This document shows, piece after piece, positions 20,183-30,494 of a stretch of DNA of 64,000 nt (within the stretch, counting starts at the first letter, position 1; every line of letters begins with the position of its first letter). A program made the position numbers and the translations under genes. The stretch covers positions 223,126,966 through 223,190,965 of the forward strand of contig CM071568.1 of NCBI GenBank assembly GCA_036426205.1, read 5' to 3'. The notes beneath the pieces were generated by a model. That model was not told the DNA's origin, made no database searches, and saw only the letters and a program-made list of their open reading frames with translations. This DNA comes from Ascaphus truei (Eukaryota; Chordata; Amphibia; Anura; Ascaphidae).

Positions 20183-20571
20183 TTCTCCAATTTCGCAAAG
20201 AGATAGTTCTCCCAGAGGCGTAACAGCACCTGTTGAATGTGTTTGATGTGTTCTTGAGGAGACTTAGAAAAGATTAAGATGTCATCTAGGTAGACGATAA
20301 GGAATGTGTTAAGAATGTCCCGAAAAATCTCATTGACGAAATCCTGGAAAACTGCTGGTGCGTTGCACAAACCGAACGGCATTACAAGGTATTCATAGTG
20401 GCCGTCATGGGTGTTAAAAGCAGTCTTCCATTCGTCCCCCTCACGTATCCTTACTAAATTGTAGGCACCTCTTAAATCCAATTTAGAAAAGATAGTTGCT
20501 CCCTGAAGACGGTCGAAGAGTTCCGGTATCAAGGGCAGTGGATAGCGGTTCTTGCGTGTGATGTTATTCAA
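20044..20571 (-). pseudogene. Chromovirus reverse transcriptase palm
   Basis: Blocks in order: [78 protein letters not shown] and [13 protein letters not shown]. The D of [10 protein letters not shown] and the DD of YLDD are the catalytic triad and all are present. Both ends are frameshifted: at about 20,565, where the [28 protein letters not shown] region is scrambled, and at about 20,170. Without these two shifts the frame would be continuous with the neighbouring pieces. Confidence 0.88.
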
Positions 20572-21400
20572 ACCCCGGTAGTCTATGCATGGACGAAGAG
20601 AACCGTCCTTCTTTTTGACAAAAAAAGAAGCCTGCTCCGACTGGAGAAGAAGACTTTCGGATGAAACCCCTCTCTAAATTCTCAGCAATGTAAGTGTTCA
20701 TGGCTTTAGTCTCTGGGAGAGAGAGAGGATAGGATTGTCCTCTGGGAAGAGGTGCCCCGGGTAGTAGGTCAATAAGGCAGTCGAAAGGACGGTGCGGAGG
20801 TAGAACCTTGGAACGTGCTTTGTCGAACACATCACGGAATTCCCAGTACACAGAAGGTAGGGAGTCGACCTTCTCTGCCAGAGTAGACAACCCACCAATC
20901 TTCTGGAAAATCCTGGTACATGTCTTGGCACAAGGAGCACCCCACTGGATGGGTTCCCGATCCGTCCAGTCGATGCGAGGATTATGGAGTTGAAGCCAAG
21001 GAAGACCCAAAATCAGCTCAACAGAGGGAGTGTGGATAACATCGAGGGTAATGATCTCCGTATGAACGTCGATGTACTGCAGTAGGAGAGGCACCGTCTG
21101 GAGCGTGATGAATGCCGGCTGTAGAGGTCGACCGTCAATGGCCTCCAGACCTACTGGCGTCTTCTTACTGATAAATGGAATATTGTTCCGTCTAGCAAAA
21201 GTCTCATCGATGAAATTGCCTGCGGAACCGGAATCAATGAACGCCCGTGCTTGAGTGTGAAACCCCTCTCCAGACAGTGTTATAGGCAACATTATCCTGG
21301 TGGGAAGGACGTCTTTGACGATGGGAGAAAGTGTCAGTATTCCCAACGAAACTCTCCGGGATTTCATTGGGAGTTGGCGTTTCCCGGCTTGTGGGGGCAC
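20564..21400 (-). pseudogene. Chromovirus Pol start: protease and RT N-terminus
   Basis: This frame is offset -1 from gag and overlaps its end. It begins after the slip site with GKRQLPMKSRRVSLG. The aspartic protease is ARAFIDSGSAGNFIDETFAR, with D-S-G catalytic triplet near 21,230, followed by LGLPWLQLHNPRIDW, the conserved second half. RT starts with YWEFRDVFDKARSKVLPPHR, DLLPGAPLPRGQSYPLS and [17 protein letters not shown], as in other chromoviruses. The frame breaks at about 20,590. The protease processes Gag-Pol in the virus-like particle. Confidence 0.9.
21341..21385 (-). promoter_or_regulatory. Programmed -1 frameshift signal (GGGAAAC + stem)
   Basis: On the minus strand the heptamer GGGAAAC lies at 21,385-21,379. 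It is in the gag frame as G-GGA-AAC, 20 nt upstream of the gag TGA, and pol is open in the -1 frame. After a 6-nt spacer, UCCCAAUGAAA (21,372-21,362) can pair over 11 bp, with one G-U, with UUUCGUUGGGA (21,351-21,341). The loop bases GGAGAG (21,357-21,352) can pair with UUCUCC at 21,329-21,324, giving an H-type pseudoknot. The same heptamer is established for sushi-ichi and its domesticated relative PEG10. Confidence 0.85.
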
Positions 21401-22319
21401 TGGGGTAATATGTGACCGGAATTGCCACAGTACATGCAGAGACCGGCATTGCGCCGACGTTGTTTTTCAGCAGCAGACAGCTTGTTACCTCCCAACTGCA
21501 TTGGTTCAGGGGCGTCCCCGGAAGGGGGTGTAGGCGCCATGAACGATGGAGCAAGATGCCTTGAAACCCGTTGACGGTAACGAGAACGTTCATTTCTCCG
21601 CTCCTGCAGACGCTGGTCCACTCGAACACACAGCCTGATCAAATCCTCTAGGTCAATGGGACGTTCCCGCACTGCGAGCTCATCCTTTAGGGATTCCGAC
21701 AGACCTTGCCAAAACGCTGAAGATAGAGCTTCATTATTCCATCCCGTCTCAGCAGCAAGTGTGCGGAACTCCACGGCGTACCGGGCGACGAGTCGATCTC
21801 CCTGGGTTATGTGATGAAGAGACGATGCTGCCGTTAATTGCCGTGCAGGGGTGTCGAAGACTCTTCGGAACTCCTCGACGAAGAGATCGATGTCCTGTGT
21901 GAGTGGACCTTGTTGTTCCCAGATGGGAGAAGCCCATGCCAGCGCCTCGTCGATGAGAAGAGCCACGATATAGCCGACCCTGGAGACAGAAGAGACAAAA
22001 CGAGAGGGCGAGAGTCGAAATTGGATGAGGCATTGGTTAAGGAAGCCCCTACATCCTTGGGGATCCCCGGCATAGTGTTTGGGGGCCGGAATACGAGGTT
22101 CCAAAGCAAACGGAGGTGCTGGAAAGGCGGTTGCGGAAGCTGTGGAAGCCACGGGTGAGGGTTGCCGACTGAGAGCTCGGACTTGAACGGTAAGGGAATG
22201 AACGCATTGCTGTAACGTATCCATTCGCCTATCAGCTTGTTCCAGATACTGTAAGTCTCTAGCCTGGTGCAGAGATTTGTATGGGCATTTAAAGTGCGCT
22301 CCACCTCAGCGGGGTCCAT
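21364..22319 (-). CDS. Chromovirus Gag
   Basis: The main frame 22,224-21,364 (286 residues) contains PKHYAGDPQGCRGFLNQCLI, QFRLSPSRF, IWEQQGPLTQDIDLFVEEFR, ARYAVEFRTLAAETGWN and DLIRLCVRVDQRLQER, all typical of sushi-type capsid domains as in the RTL/PEG10 families. Near the C-terminus a single CCHC knuckle, CMYCGNSGHILPQC, binds RNA. The expected start is the ATG at 22,319 (MDPAEVERTLNAH), in another frame; a one-base indel at about 22,245 separates it from the rest. An upstream ATG at 22,337 is in frame with it. Gag forms the particle in which reverse transcription occurs. Confidence 0.88.
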
Positions 22320-22327
22320 GTTTGTAG

Positions 22328-22338
22328 GGCTGAGCATA
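22328..22338 (-). promoter_or_regulatory. Self-primer binding position (Tf1-like)
   Basis: On the minus strand TATGCTCAGCC starts two bases after the 5' LTR. It is not complementary to a usual tRNA 3' end (no TGG). It is perfectly complementary over 11 nt to GGCTGAGCATA at 22,716-22,706 in the 5' LTR, close to the expected transcript start. In Tf1 the first 11 nt of the RNA fold back and prime minus-strand cDNA in the same way. Confidence 0.75.
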
Positions 22339-22339
22339 A

Positions 22340-23132
22340 TGTCAGGGCGTGCTCACCACAAACGAGATGGGACCGCGGTGCTGAGGTGGGATAGGATATA
22401 ATGCCACCCACAGCCACGAGGGCACGTCTTGAGAGTAGAGTGGTCTGGAAGTCCGGAACGGGGCAGGAGTGGTACGGATGGTAGAGGGTGCTGTTTGCCA
22501 AGTCCGGGTTAGAGAGAGGGACGTTGTCGTTTACCGTTTGCTGGGATCGGGAGGCCAGAGTGGCGGAGAGTCGTGTTGCCGTATGCCGAGATCGGGATGC
22601 CAGAGTGCGGGTAGACTAGCGGAAGCCGTTTCGGTACACGAGGAAGACTGCAAAACAAGACGAACAAGCCGTCTAGAGGCAGAGAGTGATGAGAACAACT
22701 GGTTCTATGCTCAGCCAACGCGTCAGTGACACTGTAAGGAGAGAGGGTCCAATGGCAGCGCAGCAAGGTGGGGGTGTGTGGAAGGGCCAGGCTACAGCAG
22801 GGATAGGTCCAGCATGAGTCCCAGGGGAGGAGCCATAAAGCCCAGTAGGAAGACTGCATTTGATTGCAGCAATGGTTTGAGGTGCTGTGCCTTTAAGGGG
22901 TTGGTGCGGCTCTGTGTGGCCGCGCCTCCGTGTAGCTGCGCTTGCGGGCACGTGACCGGGCGTAGCCGCCGGCCCAACAGTAGAAGAAGAGTATTGGAGT
23001 GCGCGCGCATGCCCACGTGGAGCTGTGAACGGCGTTCCGGAGAGAGGCTGCCTGTGTGCCGCGGGGGGACCCGACGGAGCTGCCGGTGAGTGAGGAGCAC
23101 GCCGAGGGCGGCGTGACTCCCAGACCCTTACA
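22340..23132 (-). repeat. Chromovirus 5' LTR (793 bp), TATA-less
   Basis: Homologous to the 17.2 kb LTR over its whole length, TG...CA ends. Compared with that copy it lacks TATATATAGG between GTAAGG and AGAGAGGG at about 22,738, so the promoter of the LTR that should drive the element is lost. The two LTRs were identical at insertion, so the loss is later. Confidence 0.92.
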
Positions 23133-23184
23133 GTGCTACAGTAAACATAAAGAACATTGATAAGCATATTCACGTATCTCGATA

Positions 23185-23300
23185 GGTCCAGAAACTGCAT
23201 AATGAGATATCACAATGTTCTCCCACTGCAGCCAGGGCTTCTGAGTAATGATGACATGCAAATGAGCACTGACAGTGCATCACCTTTTGCTTCTTATCTC
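23185..23300 (+). repeat. Interspersed repeat with octamer block
   Basis: ATGACATGCAAATGAG at 23,251-23,266, followed by CACTGACAGTGCATCACCTTTTGC, aligns with the copies at 1.68 kb and 54.29 kb (minus strand). Confidence 0.5.
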
Positions 23301-23899
23301 CTTCAACCAGGTTCCATTTAAGCTTATGTCTGCTGTATAACATAGCTTTTAAAGCAACGCCTGTGTTAAAGAAGTAAATGCTCAGTAAACCTACTCAAAG
23401 ACTGCTATTTCGACCTTTTGGTTCCCATCAGTGGTGCTGGCCTTGCTAAAGAAGTTTCAAGAAAAACTTCACATCAAAATCACACTCGTTTCAAACATTT
23501 CTTCTTGTTGTTGCCAAACGGTCTCTCGCACAAGCAAAATCAGAAATGTGAAGCCATAGTTGGAATGAAATGCAGAACACTGAATATGGCGACACACAGT
23601 AGAAGGCATGTTGTTTATTCTTGGATTCTAAAATTAACCTTAGTTATTTTAGTGATATTTAGGGCATTCTTGATTTTTTTAAAACACAACTATAGTATTA
23701 CTGTTCATTAAAAAAAATCTAAATACAGGAAGAAAGAATAGATATGTACAAATCTCTTGCATAGAGAGATTTTTAATGCCTGGAAACTTTCGCACATCTC
23801 TACGAGAGAGTAGTAATGTAACAATGTCACTGCCTTTCCATTGAGTGCACCCAGTTCAAATCCCAGTACAGTATCAGATCCTGGTGACTTTGGTCAGGC

Positions 23900-23945
23900 C
23901 ACTTTGGGCAGTATTTACTAAGCAGTGCTAAATCATGATGCCTTT
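23900..23945 (+). repeat. Interspersed repeat end (TTTACTAAGY-GTGCTA family)
   Basis: GGGCAGTATTTACTAAGCAG followed by TGCTAAATCATGATG; second member of the family seen at 1,115 and 25,325. Similarity fades after about 30 bp. Confidence 0.4.
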
Positions 23946-23959
23946 TTAACTTATTGCAA

Positions 23960-25310
23960 ATGTATGTCTTGGCGTATCAGGGACTAAAAGAACTGCATTG
24001 TAAGCTGTACGTGTACACCACACTGCTAATCGATAAGCTCCTCTTTGTCTCCACCACTAGAGTACATTCCCTTCCCAGTTTGTCACTTTTCAGTGCTATT
24101 GTATACTGTATAAATATATGTCATAAAAGTGCACTCTTGTGTTACATGCAAACTATAGTACTAATGCAGACAGGAAAAAGAAAGCGAGATCATCTGATAT
24201 TTCAAAAAGTGAGTTCATAGTTTACTATATCAACACTGCAGAAGAAGAAACATTATAAAGCTCTAGAGCAAATTAAGAAAGCATGGTCCATATATCAACA
24301 CAAAAAATCAATGCAAATATGTGCAAAATCTTGAAAGAGAAAGATATAATTTAACATTAAAAAGTACCAATGTGTGTAAATAAAGTTATTTAATTGTTAA
24401 TGAAAGTGTCATAATTAATGAGTAAATAAATACAATTTTACTGATATATTTTCCATACATACAGTAGATACATACATACATACATGCATACATACAGTAT
24501 TGACAAGCAAACAACCCTGCAAATCCATGCAATTGCAAGTGGGAAGAAAAAGTCCCTTTACCCTTAGGTTTGAACATGGGGGTTTAAATCACCCCTTTTG
24601 TTCTCTGATTTTTCAGCAGTGATGAGTTGACTTGTCATTTCAACAAGAAGCAGCAACAATATACTTTTGCTGTCTGAGCCCGACTCCTTAAACAGCAGGT
24701 ACATTTTTTAGCTAAGCTCCCAAGACATCCCACTGTTCTCATAACAGCCCTAAAACTATGTGTGGTCCCAAAATTCAGCACACAGAGCATAATATAATTC
24801 TAATAGCACTACATGAGTGTGTTTACATTTATTTCACAGGTTTCCAAAACCTGCTCCCCCATGTCCCATTTATATGGGTCTTAAACTGCAAATGCTTATT
24901 CTGGAGAAAGGTCTTTGACACCAGTTGTGTCAATTTTTCTTTGTATCCAGTTTGAACATGGATATTTACCTAAAGCATCCATATGTTGCATTTTACAGCT
25001 AGTACAGCCAATGCCTGATTTTAGCAGGCTGAGAATCAGAAATCTTGATGAAAGACAGCTGACTTATTCTTTGGAACTCACCATTGGGAAAATGGATAGC
25101 ATAGAAAAGAGACCCAGAAGTGCATTTACATGTCTTTCACAGGTGTCCTAAACCTGAGTCATCCTATAGTCCTATGTCATACAGTCATAAAGAATTATGG
25201 GTATGGAATAACTTGCTTGCAGGTATCCCTTTAGTATGTAAGTTTGGCTGTCTTTCTGCCTAACTGCAGGGGTAAGGGTATTTTGGGCAGTTAATGCATG
25301 ATGACCACCT
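23960..25310. other. Non-coding stretch with small (TACA)n
   Basis: AT-rich DNA with a (TACA)n run at about 24,460-24,498. No frame of more than about 90 codons and no recognisable protein or RNA gene. Confidence 0.6.
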
Positions 25311-25317
25311 CTCTAAA

Positions 25318-25450
25318 GATATAGGCCCATATTTACTAAGCAGTGCTACGGCACAAAGCACCTTCAGGTGTCTGAAGACACCGTATGGCCGATTCAACCG
25401 AATGAGTAATAAGGTGTCTTTAAGTCTAGTGCATGAAGATATCTTATGGA
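25318..25450 (+). repeat. Small TIR-type repeat end with inner palindrome
   Basis: GGCCCATATTTACTAAGCAG then TGCTACGGCAC starts this piece; an inner palindrome around CACCTTCAGGTGTCTGAAG lies 35 bp further. It is the best-preserved member of the family at 1,115 and 23,905. No opposite end was found. Confidence 0.4.
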
Positions 25451-25808
25451 CTAGCATCAATCAGGAAATATTGGCTTTAGTCTCTTTCAGTCAAAGTTTT
25501 ATATCTTATACATGTAGCCCAACTTTGGGGACTACAAGTTAGTATAAGGGGTTAACAGTCGTAATGGGTTAACTGTATGGACTCACTCAGGCTACTCTCC
25601 TCCCCATCATAGGATGTAGGATGACTTGCAGAAAGGATAGCCACTCCCCAGTAGGTCTCGCAAACAGTGATGTGATCATAAGAAGATGGGAAGGTATATA
25701 TAGCTCCCCTGAATGTTTCAGAACCAGGTTCCTGCATAGTGGCAGTTGGAGAAGGCCTCACTGTGAGTTATGTAAATATGTTTAAGTGTATAGTTAGATC
25801 TACTGAGG

Positions 25809-26596
25809 TGTAACACCTGAATGCCCGCAGACCTGGCCAGTCCCCAATACTCAGGTGGGTAAGGGTATAACACGCACCCACTGCAGTGAGGGCATGCCCG
25901 AAGTGTGGTATGATGCATTGCCGGGCCTGGTGAGAAAGGGTTAACCTGATACTTGCTGTGTCCGGGGTGCCAGAAGTCCGAGGGTAGAAATCCGAGAGCC
26001 ATAGGTCAGGGGCAGGAGAGAGCAACGTAGTAAGGTCCAAAGCCGAGTCCAGCGAGTAGCGAGGTAGATGAAGTCAACGAGAGCCAAGATCAAATCCAAG
26101 GGTATCCAACAGGGGCAGGGACAGGAACCAGAGCTGTAATACAGAAGGGAGCCAGACATAGACGACCGAACAACCGAAGCCACAGAAGAACAATGCAGAG
26201 CGAGGAAGGAGAGGGCAGACTGGGGTTATATATGCAGGAGGACCAATGAGAGCAAGAGGTGGAGAAAGGCCTGTCTGAGCAAGCCCAGGGATAGGTTCAG
26301 GTGCCCAGAGTGGGAGTCAGCCAGGTGAATGATGGAGGCAGCCTGTAGCTGATGGGAGGCGGAGCCAGCGGTGCGGGAGGACGGTAAAGAGGATCGGGTG
26401 CACGCTCCCTGTAAGGTTCCCGTGCGCGCACCCTGGCCGCGTGTGGGGGGATGCGGCGTGCGCCGCGGAGGAGCGGCAAGGCATCTGACCGGAGGAGGTA
26501 AAGAGCCGACGGGGAGGGGGTCTGGGACGAACGGCCGCACTGGGAGCCTGGGTGACGGGGACCCAGTGAGAGGCGCGTGTCCCCCGATTTCTTACA
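25809..26596 (-). repeat. Solo LTR related to the chromovirus LTR
   Basis: 788 bp from TGTAACACCTG to CTTACA, with the same landmarks in the same order as the chromovirus LTR: a GAGGGCA word near the start, a TTATATAT promoter element (about 26,226-26,233), GACCAATG, GGGATAGGT, GGAGGCGGAGCC, then a CpG-rich stretch up to the end. No internal gag-pol is attached. The flanking pentamers (tgagg and tacgg) differ at two positions, so the target duplication is degraded or the ends are off by a few bases. Confidence 0.65.
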
Positions 26597-26829
26597 TACG
26601 GATATCCTGTCACCCTTATTGTTTTCAGTCAGGGAATGTGTCCCATTCAGTTAGCGCCTTTAGAAATGGCCCAAGATTGTTATCATTCGGGAAGAGGAGT
26701 GAGCATGTGGTTACTTAGCAGGAGCTAATCTCTGAAGCATAATTTGGACAGCCCACCGGCAGGTCCTCAGTAAACTCCCAATCCAATGTGCATGGGTGAG
26801 GTACAGTAGGCAGTACAAAGAGTGATGGG

Positions 26830-27245
26830 ACACTTATTCTTGAGAAATAGAGTGCACTCCCACCACAGGGATCCCTGTGACATGGGCAACTATTGATGCT
26901 ATACAGGAGGTTGCCAATCTAACCAATTCTAAGGGACACAAGTATAAGTACCTACCTAAGCTATGAGTGAGAGCTGCCAAGGGTATGAAGCCTACTGTAA
27001 GCACCTCCTAGTGTAGGAGTGAGAGCTGCCAGGAGAAGAAGCACAGAGTAACCATATTATTTGACACCAGTTAATGTCTGAAGTGAAGTACGTTTGTATG
27101 GAGACTAAGCATTATCATTGGCTGTAAATAAAGCTCTTGTTCGTACTATAAAAGTTCCTGGCGCCCATCATTATTCTATCTACATATCCACACCCAGCCT
27201 GCATGGACCCAGAACCCTGAAAAGGTATGAGAGACTGAGCCATAT
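26830..27245 (+). repeat. Interspersed repeat, paired with 46.8-47.1 kb
   Basis: TTGCCAATCTAACC, then AAGGGA-ACA, CACCTCCTAGTGTAGGAGTG, GAGCTGC, AAGAAGCACAGAGTA, GTTAATGTCTGA, CTATCTACAT and CCAGCCTGCATGGACCC, match the minus strand of 46,785-47,110 in order. An AATAAA lies at about 27,126 and a TGGCGCCCA word at 27,160, so this could be the R-U5 end of an LTR plus a primer site, but the second copy reads TGACACCC there. No coding region. Confidence 0.5.
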
Positions 27246-27479
27246 CACTTATATAGTCCATCTGATGTAAACTCCTTTAGGGCCGGCAAGGAGGGTTACA
27301 TACAGTATCGCAAAAGATTTTTCCTTAGGAAAAAAATTACAAGCAGCTCAAATGAAAGATAGTTGAAAACACAGGACTAGCTGAACTATGTCTCTGCTAA
27401 CAGTGAAGCCAGTTTGGCTTGGGGGTATGCTGGATTAGTGCTGAATGTGTGAAAAGTAAAAATGATTTCCATAACTATT

Positions 27480-27665
27480 GGTAATAATTTATTTATTTAT
27501 ATTTATAAAATGTTTTACCAGGAAGTAATACATTGAAAGTTACCTCTCGTTTTCAAGTATGTCCTGGGCACAGAGTTATGATGACAGATACATGTTTACA
27601 AATATATTGTTACATTAAGTGAGCAAGGTTATTCATTATATACAAGGCATTCCATGCACAGTAAG
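27480..27665 (-). mobile_element. LINE family A 3' end, minus strand
   Basis: On the minus strand CATGGAATGCCTTGTATATA, GCCCAGGACATACTTGAAAA, CGAGAGGTAACTTTCAATG and an (ATAAAT)n tail correspond to the 3' UTR of the LINE at 14,690-14,840. 5' truncated; no coding part. Confidence 0.8.
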
Positions 27666-28554
27666 AGCCATTGTTTCCTTTTGGTATGTCTTTATCAATC
27701 AATTTCGACAGCTTTTACAGTTTTCACTTACAACCCCCAAAAGATAATTTTAATGACATCAAGGATGTATTCAAATTACTATGGCTATGCTAAAAACATG
27801 AAAAGAGGAGCCTGGTATCCCCACAGTGAATGGGGGAGAATTTGTATGAGCAGCAGCTGGTCATTGAGCCGCACAGTCTCTCAATCCATGCCAAGTCTGA
27901 TAAATGTGCAATTCTTTTGGAAAACATGTATTGACATCACAGTTTTCCTGTAAAATCTGGCTGTTATGTTTCATACGTATGGGTCATCAAATTACACTGT
28001 GCATTTCCACCATGTCTGTACAACAATGGCCCATGGAAAAATAATGTCAGTGGAGATCAATGTACAAAGGGCATGTGGCAGTAATCTGTCCTTCAGCTGC
28101 TTTGAGTTTTTCATTTTAGCTAGTCAGAGTCTATGGAGGCAACAGATTATTTGTAGCTTTAACTGAATAATGTACTGTGTACTGTTTTATCCTGATAAAT
28201 CCATTAATGATTTTATTTGGCGTATAAGCCCTTTTGGATTTTTTTTCACAAAGGAAATAAATGGGAGCACAGAAATTAATTGTTTTTATCTATTATACAG
28301 TATGATGTGTTTGTAATATTAAAATTTTGCCCACAAAATGTAGCTTGGCTGCAAAATGTCTATAGAATGATTCAATATGTACAACAAAATCCATTTTGTC
28401 AGCAGTATGATTTAAAAGGTTTAACCAAATTAAGTATGTTGACAACATTATGGGATGCATTTCCTTAATTCATATTCAGCATGTTTATCTACCATGTTTC
28501 CCATATTCTTCATGTGCTCAGAACAGGGGCATAGCTATAGCCTGGGCAAAGCCC

Positions 28555-28800
28555 GGGGCCCCGCATTCTTGGGGGCCCGCTTCCCCCCACCCCCCTGTCA
28601 GCAGCACATTATGGGCCTGAGATGCAGTATGAAGGGAGCACCAAGGGAAATCCCTTCCTCTGTAGGTGGGCGGGTCCTGGGTCAGAGGGCAGGTTCCTGA
28701 GATACAGCGGGAAGGACAGAGGGGAAATTCCTTCCTCTGCAGAGCCTCCATAGGTGGGCGGGCCTAGCTCAGGGGGCGGGGCCTCAAGTAGAGCAGTGTG
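28555..28800 (+). repeat. GC-rich duplicated block
   Basis: Two similar units of about 90-100 bp: TGAGATGCAG...AAATCCCTTCCTCTGTAGGTGGGCGGGTC and TGAGATACAG...AAATTCCTTCCTCTGCAGAG...AGGTGGGCGGGCC. The GGGCGGG words resemble GC boxes but there is no gene start nearby. Confidence 0.5.
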
Positions 28801-28859
28801 GGTCTGGAGCTGTAGCCTGAGAGACAGCCTGGGAAAGGTAAGAAGGGTTAAATCAGAGG

Positions 28860-29120
28860 GGTAAAACAGATATGATAAGGAAGAAGACAGAAAAGAAGAG
28901 ACACCAAGAGAAAATGAAGTACAAGAGAGAAATACATAAGAGGGAAAATAAAGACTTGAAGGGAGGCAAAGAGAGAGAGAGAGAGAGACATAAAGGGGAG
29001 AAAGAGAGAGAGAGAGACACAGATAGACACAGAGAGAGACACAGAGAGAGACACAGAGAGAGACATAAGTTGGACATGGGAAGGAAAAGAAAAAAAGATT
29101 CTGGGAAAAGAAACCTCAGG
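28860..29120 (+). repeat. Purine-rich (GA)n microsatellite region
   Basis: AGAGAGAGA and ACACAGAGAGAG arrays, densest at 28,970-29,065. The serine/leucine-rich minus-strand frames here are translations of the repeat. Confidence 0.9.
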
Positions 29121-29262
29121 TTGTTAGAGAGAGGATGACATGAAGGTGAAAATACATGGGGGATTAAATAAAGAGAATGGCAAGTGTGAGAAAATAGAGG
29201 CGGGAGGAAAAAAGACATGAGGGGAAAATAAGATAAAAATGTAGTGTACTTTCCCCACCCCC

Positions 29263-30237
29263 TGAGAGATGTGTGGCTACGGTGTGGGTATATGGTGCAA
29301 CACCTGTGGTGCACAGGACACCTGATTCTCTGCTACTGGGAACCTGGGGTATACCTGAGTCGATGTTTGGTCAGTAGCGCCTCCACCTGTACAGGATTCT
29401 ATGATTTAGAATAACCCTGCTATAGGACCCACATACAATAAAATACACACTTATGAAAGATAACAGTTTTACTGAACATAAATAACCTAAGATATATATA
29501 TATCACCAACCAGGCCACGCATGGCCGTACCCTCCAATGCTCCTCTCCCCCATCCAAGGTGTGTGTGACAGCACTGCCCCACTATAGTGTTTGAGTTGTT
29601 GCACTGATGCGTTGGGTAACTGCCGGGTGATACGACACACGGACGTGCTGATGCCACGATGCTGGGATTCACGGATCCGATGCTGATACTGCGAAGCCTC
29701 CGCCTCTATGTTGGTTGGGTCCCTCGTGGATTGTACCACCGTAAACAATGTCTTTATTAATGTAGGGCAATCTATGTTCTGGACCACAGGATGCAGCCAC
29801 TGTACGGTGTCTCCATGTGTCCCTAACACTAATATTGCTAAGCAGGGCAGGGTCCCTATCGAGGGGCAAGTCCCTATCGCAGCCACAAACTATGTGGGAG
29901 TCAGGGCCTAGCTGGGGCATAATAGGGGGTATCTGACCTAGTGCCACTAACATCTGCACATATAACTTACTCCTTCCTTGTCCCAGCTCCAACTGCCACT
30001 CTCCTAACTGTCAGCTCAAACTTCAAGCACACCCAAAGTTCCAATCTCCCCTCAGGAGATTCTAGCAGCCCTATTGGCTGTACTGTGTCATGTGTTGTGC
30101 AGCCCCTGGGGCTGCTGGAACCTTTGCATGCGTGAACCTTTTCTGCGCATGTGAGCGCACAATCAAAATGGTGGCACCCTTACCAGCTACCCGTCTGCAG
30201 CGCAGGTGAGGAGAACTAAAGGGTGGACAGGGATATA
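29263..30237 (-). repeat. 3' LTR of Gypsy element 2
   Basis: Starts near CTGAGAGATGTGTGGC and ends ...GGACAGGGATATA before the minus-strand purine tract AGTGGGAGGA at 30,238-30,248. The first 150 bp match the LTR at 56,498 (AGCGCCTCCA, AGGATTCTAT and the preceding CCCCACC flank). The same sequence adjoins both LTR ends (CTGGTGAAA--TCCAA-GGCCCCACTTGGGAA). The exact start is uncertain by some bases. No second LTR copy is seen 5' of this element. Confidence 0.6.
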
Positions 30238-30494
30238 TCCTCCCACTGGTGAAAACTCCAACGACCCCACTTGGGAACGTCTAACACAACAATACAGAAA
30301 GTTATATAATAAAAATACAATAAACTATATACAACTTAAAACAATATGACTCTACATAAAGTTGTACATTTCCGTAAACATTAATATAATGGATTTCCCT
30401 TTGCCACGACCCCACTGCTGAGCCTCATAATGTGGTGCCCCAAATGAATCATAGCTCATCCAAGTTGGAGGATTCTTTGACTCCGTCGGAGCGG

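Larger units (their letters stand above)
17186..23137 (-). mobile_element. Ty3/Gypsy chromovirus (Tf1/sushi type), nearly complete
   Basis: Two LTRs (17,191-18,009 and 22,340-23,132) bound about 4.3 kb of gag-pol on the minus strand. The element is flanked by a perfect 5 bp duplication, gtgct, at 17,186-17,190 and 23,133-23,137. Order along the minus strand: 5' LTR, self-primer binding position, gag with CCHC knuckle, GGGAAAC slip site, protease, RT, RNase H, integrase, chromodomain, polypurine tract, 3' LTR. The chromodomain, slip site and self-priming place it with vertebrate sushi-like chromoviruses. At least three frameshifts (22,245; 20,565; 20,170) and several stop codons disable it, but the degree of preservation makes it the youngest LTR element in the window. 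Confidence 0.93.

Noticed and set aside
28853..29314. Serine/leucine-rich 'secreted protein'
   Set aside because: Arises from the (GA)n repeat read on the other strand.
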